Assembly (NCBI RefSeq): GCF_030272615.1 | Contig: NC_081414.1 | Location: 811,555,069-811,619,068 of the forward strand | Length of the DNA: 64,000 bases | Direction: 5' to 3' | Source: Cryptomeria japonica | Lineage: Eukaryota > Streptophyta > Pinopsida > Cupressales > Cupressaceae | In this document: positions 58,900-64,000 of the stretch, piece by piece | Numbering within the stretch: the first letter of the stretch is position 1 | Layout of the letters: every line of letters begins with the position of its first letter | Program-made: the position numbers and the translations under genes | Notes under the pieces: generated by a model | Databases searched by the model: none | What the model saw: only the letters and a program-made list of their open reading frames with translations | Told to the model about the DNA's origin: nothing

Positions 58900-60660
58900 A
58901 GGAATGTGTTAAAACTTCCCCAAATCAAAACAATTGATCTATCTAAGATAACCTCACCTTACTTTGATGCTAAATCCATTTGCCAATACCATCATCAGCC
59001 TCATCATGATACTAAAAAGTGTTTTTCATTGAGAAGTAAGATTCAAGAATTGATTGATAACAATACCATATCTATGGCAAGTTTGAATGATAAAGGAAAC
59101 ATATCCATAGCTCCTCCTAATCAAAACCTTCAGATTTTCACTGATCCTTTACCATCCCATTCTACTAATGTGATTGAGATTGATCATTTGCTTTCTCTCC
59201 CAATTATATTGGCCTTGAGTCTAATAATGTGGTGAAACTTGTAGATCAACAAGAACCTCCTAAGGACTTGTGAATCACATTTGATCCTAGTGAGACCATT
59301 AAAGCACCTGATGGACCATAATACATAAGTGCAAAAATCAAAGGTATACCTACTAGAGGAGTTCTTATTGATCTTGCTTGCATGGTTTATGTGATAATTG
59401 AAGAATTTCTTTATACTTTGCAATTACATCAAGTCATATACGATGATAATGATGTTTTAGTTAAAGTTTTTGATGGATTCTCTTGTCCTGCTATTGGTTC
59501 TATAACACTTTCTATTGATGTTGGCTCTAAATTCTTAGATGTCCAATTTTCTATCATTCCCACATCTAATCAATTTCATGTGAAGTTGGGACACCTTGGG
59601 ATCTCTTCCATGAAAGCGATCGCTTCCATAGTTCATAAGTGTTTGAAATTTCTTCATAAGGTTGAAATCATAACTATTAATAATAGCATGTATCAACCTA
59701 CAATAATTCATGGATATGTTTGTCTTGAATATTTTTGGTGTGAATGATTCTAGAATCTTCAACCTAGAAGTAATGCTCTCTTTAGATCATATCAAAAATG
59801 GAAAAATGAAATGATTTTATCCTTGAGTAAACCTAGAAATCCAACACTTTGTATTCCTCTTGATGATCATATACCCCTTCTTGAGGATAAGATTATTCTT
59901 CCTCCTAAGGAAAGAAATAATCTTCTTCCCAAAGAGGCACCTATTCCTTCTTCTAAAAGGAAGAGTATCCTTTCTCCTAAGAAAAGAGATATTCTTCTTC
60001 CTAAAGAAGAATCTATTCCCTCTCTTATGGATGAGTCTACTCCTCCTCCCAAAGGTAGAAAAGATCTTCCTCCTAAAAATCAATCTATTCTTCCTAAGGC
60101 TAGACCTATCCCTCCTCCACATTATATCGGTCTCCTTCCTACACCCCCCATTCCTCCTTTATATGGTGTGGTTCCTCCTCCTTCATCTTATAGAGAGAAA
60201 TGATCAACCTCTCCTATTGTCCAGCCTAAACGACCTCAACCGATTCATCCTTCCCTAAAAAAAGAGACAAAGCTTATACTTGATGAACCTAAACCTCCTC
60301 AACCTTAAGCCAAAACTAGATGAAACTGTTGTGCAAGAGAATGCCAATGAAGACATCATACTAGAGCTTGTGAAGTTTCTTCCCAAACCATTTATTCTCC
60401 TAAAACACCAACTATTGACATGATTCCATTTTCTCCTAACCAAGATGTTCAACCTAATTCTCCAATATGCAAAATGATTAAAACAAATGATGATTCAAGT
60501 TCTATTCCTATTAGAGCTCCTATTCTTATTAATATTGATAAAGAAATAGGTGAAAATATTGTTAATAATGAAAATGTTGATATATTTTTGATGATGAATA
60601 TGAATATGTTAATGTTGACAATAATTTATCTTCCAAATTTTCAAAAGCATTAATCCTATC
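58900..60660 (+). pseudogene. Gypsy D gag end, protease-like and Lys/Pro-rich region
   Basis: Gag C-terminus with SICQYHHQPHHDTKKCFSLR followed by KIQELIDN, the common end of plant gypsy gag. A protease-like region with a beta-strand-rich look follows (GIPTRGVLID, IGSITLSIDVG, LDVQFSII). From about 59,860 to 60,200 there is a degenerate 8-12-residue repeat of Leu, Pro and Lys (LPPKERNNLLPKEAP). Several breaks are present. No RT or integrase motifs follow before the LTR. Confidence 0.65.
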
Positions 60661-60837
60661 TCCTAGCAATGAACAAAGTGACTCATCATTAGGGAATAGT
60701 TCTTGTTTGGAACTTGTGATAGCTCCATCTACTGTTCTTGATGTGGCTCCTCTTGCATGTTGTTCACCTTCTTGAAATAAAGATCAGCAAGATCAGGGGG
60801 AGGATGGCATGGTTGATTATCTTAATTACCACCATAG

Positions 60838-60880
<43 letters not shown>

Positions 60881-61590
60881 CTTATTTGTGACAATATTCT
60901 ATTTGTTTCCCTATTCTTATATTTGTTGTCCCTAGTATTTCCTACTTGAGGATGATGCAAAGCGTTGATATCTCTTTTGGTCTCTTCCATGTTGACTCAA
61001 AAGATACATGTGTTCCCTTCTTCCATGGTGGTTTCCTTTCTTTGGGGGATGAGGATAATTCTATGCACATATATATACATGATATACATGGGTTATCATA
61101 AAAATTATATTGACTCCAAAGTTAGGTGAAACCACCTCATGTTTTGTATTTTGTGTTCCTTATCCTTTGATTTGTCCTCTCTTGGGGACTAAATTATTGT
61201 GATAGCATTCTTGTCTTTTCTAGGTGTATCCTACCTTAAATTAATTTCTCCTGATAAGGCGTGTGCAATCACTTTAACATGGGGCCATACACTCCACTCA
61301 TGATTCTCTCTTTTGTCACTTGAAGTTACCTAGCAAACTTTGTCTTTGCATTGTAATCTTAGGTGCTTTTTCTTTTCATGACTCATAGTAGGATAACCTT
61401 ACTAGTTGTAGTCATGCTTGTTTCTCTTTCTCTCTCATGATCTTCCCTTTTACCTTATCATTGAAGTCATAAGATCCTAAAGACCACTGGGGGCTTGGTG
61501 AATCTTGCCTCTTCGATGTGGTAAAAGTCTTTCAATTCGAATTCCTTGTACTTTACTACAAGTACTTATGTAAGCTCATACTCCCGCTAT
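60661..61590. other. Non-coding 3' internal part of gypsy D
   Basis: No pol motif and no credible gene on either strand; T-rich with scattered simple repeats. It precedes the polypurine tract. Confidence 0.5.
60838..60878. repeat. (CT)n microsatellite
   Basis: About 40 bp of TC/CT steps within the non-coding 3' part of gypsy D. Confidence 0.9.
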
Positions 61591-61603
61591 AGTGGGGGAT
61601 AAA

Positions 61604-62820
61604 TGTAATGTCCTAAAATTGCACCCCTTGCAATTTTTTACTGCATTTGGGTCTTCACCTTAGCTTTTGTGCCCCTTGATCTGATCGGAGACCTGATTAT
61701 GCTCATACATATCAAAAACTTCATACATCTCAATCCTGAACCTTTCCTACACCTTGATCTTGCCCCAAATTAGGGTAGGACCAAGGCATGGTACCATGGT
61801 CCTTATTAGGAATAGGGTGTGGCACCTCGGTTCCCCTTAATTGGGACCTATCTTAGATCCCCCCTGACCTAACTCAAATTTGAAGTGGTAAAATCCCCTC
61901 TATGTTTCATGTTGGAAATTTAGTCAATTAATCCTATGGGAAAGTATATAAGAGGGATTTCCCCTCTCATTTGATGATCCAAAATATATAAAATTCAATC
62001 AAGCGTCCGAGCATTCAAGAGATCAAGCATTCAAGCATTAAAGACTAATTGAGCATTTTCATTCTTCCATCAAGCTTTGGAGCAACAATAGAGTCAAGAT
62101 TTCAAGCATTGAAGAGAAGATCATCACTCTAATTCATGGAATCACAATTCCATGTGGAGGGAAGTAAAAATTCACAAGGATGTATAAGCATTTTATTTTC
62201 AATTAGTTCAACACCCCCTTAAAGAGGATAATTTCTACTTTTAGTCATTTCAATTACATTATTTCAACCACTTGGTTAATTCCAAAAGTGGGGTTTGACC
62301 TAAAGGAAAACCCCTATTCCCAACATATTTCACTTTCCTTTTGTGTGCAAGAAGAAAGTGCACAATTGTTCTTCTCGATTTAAGCTTTATTTGTAGAGGT
62401 GGGGAAAACCCTTTTCGATGCATGAAAAGTTCAGAGGACTGATAGGAGGGCGACTTGGTCTAGACACATGGTCCTTGCAACTTTTTGCAAATTTCATAGA
62501 GCAGCTCTGAATCATCTAAAACTTCTTAGATCCAGGTGAACGACAAAATCTTGAATCTGTAGCTCATTGTTTTCTCATGCTTTGTCTTCATTTCCAGTAC
62601 TTAGTCTTAATTCAACTAGTCAACTTATAAAAGAGGATCAAACACATTCCAAACATAACCAATCTACTTAGTATTGAGTCTTTGCTTCATTTAGGATTGG
62701 ATCTAGTGGATTCATCCCCCTCTTTTGAATGTAAAGTCTCCCCAAGTGAAAATTGAGCTTAGTGAGTCATTCTTTCCCAATGGTGAATTTGCTAAGCTCA
62801 CTTTTTTTCTCTCTAAAACT
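61604..62820 (+). repeat. 3' LTR of gypsy D
   Basis: Starts TGTAATGTCC directly after the polypurine tract and contains a TATATAAG box at 61,945-61,952. It shares blocks in order with the gypsy E LTR, such as CATTTGGGTCTTCAC, GAGACCTGA, a GATTGGATCTAG block near the end and the CCCCTCTTTT block. The right limit is approximate because copia sequence follows without a clear CA end. Confidence 0.7.
61945..61952 (+). promoter_or_regulatory. TATA box in the gypsy D LTR
   Basis: TATATAAG, 341 bp from the LTR start, matching the position in the gypsy E LTR. Confidence 0.65.
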
Positions 62821-62837
62821 AGAGTGCAGTTGGAAGT

Positions 62838-63185
62838 TTGATGTATTCTATGGTCTGTACTAGACTAGACATTGCCAAAGCAGTGGGAGTTCTTTCTAGA
62901 TATATATCTAAGCCTCATCGAATTCATTGGGATATAGTCAAAAGAGTCTTTAGATATTTGAAGGGTACCTTGGATTATTCTTTGTGTTATCATGTTAATT
63001 TGGTTGGAGATGGGATTTCCTTTGATATTCATGGTTATGTGGATTTATACTCAGTAGGTGATATTGATAGCAAAAGATCCACTAGGCTTATGTGTTTACT
63101 TTATTTTGTGGTGCAATTAGTTGGATGAGTAAGTGATAGGTTGTGGTTGCTTTGTCCTTTATAGAAGTAGAGTATATGGTAGCTA
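62838..63185 (+). pseudogene. Copia pol tail (RT end and RNase H start)
   Basis: Contains the conserved YSMVCTRLDIAKAVGVLSRY segment and the RYLKGTLDYSLCY segment that end the copia reverse transcriptase; IEVEYMVA-like RNase H sequence follows near 63,165. Broken fossil. Confidence 0.75.
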
Positions 63186-63279
63186 TTCATGCTATTCAAA
63201 TATTTGATTAAAATAAGGTGCAATGACATTTTATTGTGACAGTCAAAGTGTGATCTACCTAATTAAGAATGTTGGACAT

Positions 63280-64000
63280 TGTTACTGCTAGTATATGTTG
63301 TTTCCATTGATGTCAATATATTCCTACTCAAGTGATTGGAGATTGGTTTATTGGGATCATGGTTTGGTGTATGGAGTATTTATAGTATCACTATATTCTT
63401 CTGTATAGGTTTTGGTGATCCAGAAAGCTTAATTGATCATATCACATGATCCGGTTTGCAGTTTGTTTTTCTAATGAGTGCTTTGTAGAGTTCAATATTT
63501 CCTCTTGTATATTTTTGGTGTGATCAGATTTTGAGCTGACATTTTGGGAGATTGTTAAAGATTCTCTTGTATATCTCCATTTTAGATGGTTCATGATTTG
63601 GTTCTCTATAGGTTATCTTTCTTTGAGACAGTTGTTGTCGCTTGTTTCAGATGTTGATCGATGAAGATTTGATAAGTGGTGTTGGTACAACTGTTACTAA
63701 TGATTCTAACATGCTTGATAGTGTTTCCTAAGTATGTCCTATTTGTTTTGATGATCCACATTGATCTTTGTGCATGTTATGTGGTTTTCCTAGTGGCGTA
63801 GCGTGTTGTAGTTGATCTTGGGGTAATTACCGGTGGTACTGAGAATTTGGGAATTTGATTTATGTCCATGTTATGACATGTATATAATTACATTGGTCTG
63901 GTGGTCGATCTTTGTATCGTGTGATGCAATTTTGTAATTGTGATCTGAGGGTTTAGCCAACCTTGTTGTCAAGGTTGACAAATTGTATAAATAGGTGATA
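63280..64000 (+). repeat. LTR of copia element G (runs off the window)
   Basis: Starts TGTTACTGCTAGTATATG. A TATAAATA box lies at 63,986-63,993, where the U3 part would end. The 3' end of the LTR is outside the window. Confidence 0.6.

Larger units (their letters stand above)
58890..62820 (+). mobile_element. Ty3/gypsy element D, truncated (gag end, protease-like part, 3' LTR)
   Basis: Plus strand. It begins inside gag and has the zinc-region motif CQYHHQPHHDTKKCF. A retroviral-type protease-like stretch (about 59,260-59,740) and a Lys/Pro-rich region follow. Then comes about 1.4 kb without recognisable pol, a polypurine tract AGTGGGGGATAAA (61,591-61,603) and the 3' LTR. Same family as gypsy E. 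The 5' LTR, most of gag and all of RT and integrase are missing. Broken. Confidence 0.75.
62825..64000 (+). mobile_element. Copia element G, 3' end (pol tail and LTR)
   Basis: The first part (about 62,825-63,270) encodes the end of a copia pol: QVGSLMYSMVCTRLDIAKAV, SRYISKPHRIHWDIVKRVF, RYLKGTLDYSLCY, then a short RNase H remnant. An LTR starting TGTTACTGCTAG at 63,280 follows and runs past the window edge. The pol part is broken and shortened: the RNase H end is very close to the LTR. The ACCGGT word and the GATGTCAA block near the LTR start are shared with the other copia LTRs here. Confidence 0.7.

Overview
The window is non-coding-dominated nuclear DNA of a seed plant with a very large, repeat-packed genome. 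Copia elements with ACCGGT-rich LTRs, Ty3/gypsy elements, a plant-type L1 LINE with a terminal RNase H, and slow-decaying nested insertions suggest a gymnosperm (conifer-like). That placement is an inference, not read from a marker gene. I see no intact single-copy host gene, rRNA, tRNA or CRISPR array. Nearly everything is mobile DNA stacked inside other mobile DNA.

Left third (1-24,609): a gypsy element (minus strand, 5' LTR 23,513-24,609, gag to 20,877) was hit by a copia element (minus strand, 5' LTR ending at 20,876, gag at about 2,832-1,080). The LTR of that copia was in turn split by a 15,285-bp DNA transposon at 3,051-18,335. This transposon is the main discovery. It has terminal inverted repeats starting GGGT, a 4-bp target duplication AACA, and two converging genes: a transposase of about 1,015 codons on the plus strand and a six-exon accessory gene on the minus strand. 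Outside both genes lie simple-sequence tracts bracketed by copies of a palindromic CGGATATCCG-type motif, including a 3.4-kb fold-back structure. A 358-bp tandem array lies between the genes.

Middle (24,780-42,793): a large broken ORF of unknown function (minus strand, 28,761-24,780) has an upstream stretch carrying about 18 copies of a GGGATAAG/CTTATCCC motif. Next come two copies of one gag-bearing LTR family that has a long extra ORF and no visible pol. Copy B (34,698-41,384, minus) sits inside copy A (30,232-42,793, plus) with target duplication AATAT.

Right (42,794-64,000): remnants of a multi-exon gene with a SET-like domain (42,794-49,637, last codons at 57,358-57,371). It contains a short TRIM-like LTR element (44,175-46,355, target duplication CTAGT), a 5'-truncated LINE and a full-length 7.7-kb L1 LINE (49,638-57,339, 18-bp target duplication). 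One small exon of this gene is present three times in tandem. The end of the window holds a truncated gypsy element (58,890-62,820) of the same family as the left one, then the tail of another copia element whose LTR runs off the window.

Readable order of events: gypsy, then copia, then DNA transposon on the left; element A, then B in the middle; SET gene, then TRIM and LINEs on the right. All identifications are by reading motifs, ends and target duplications by eye; no database search was possible.
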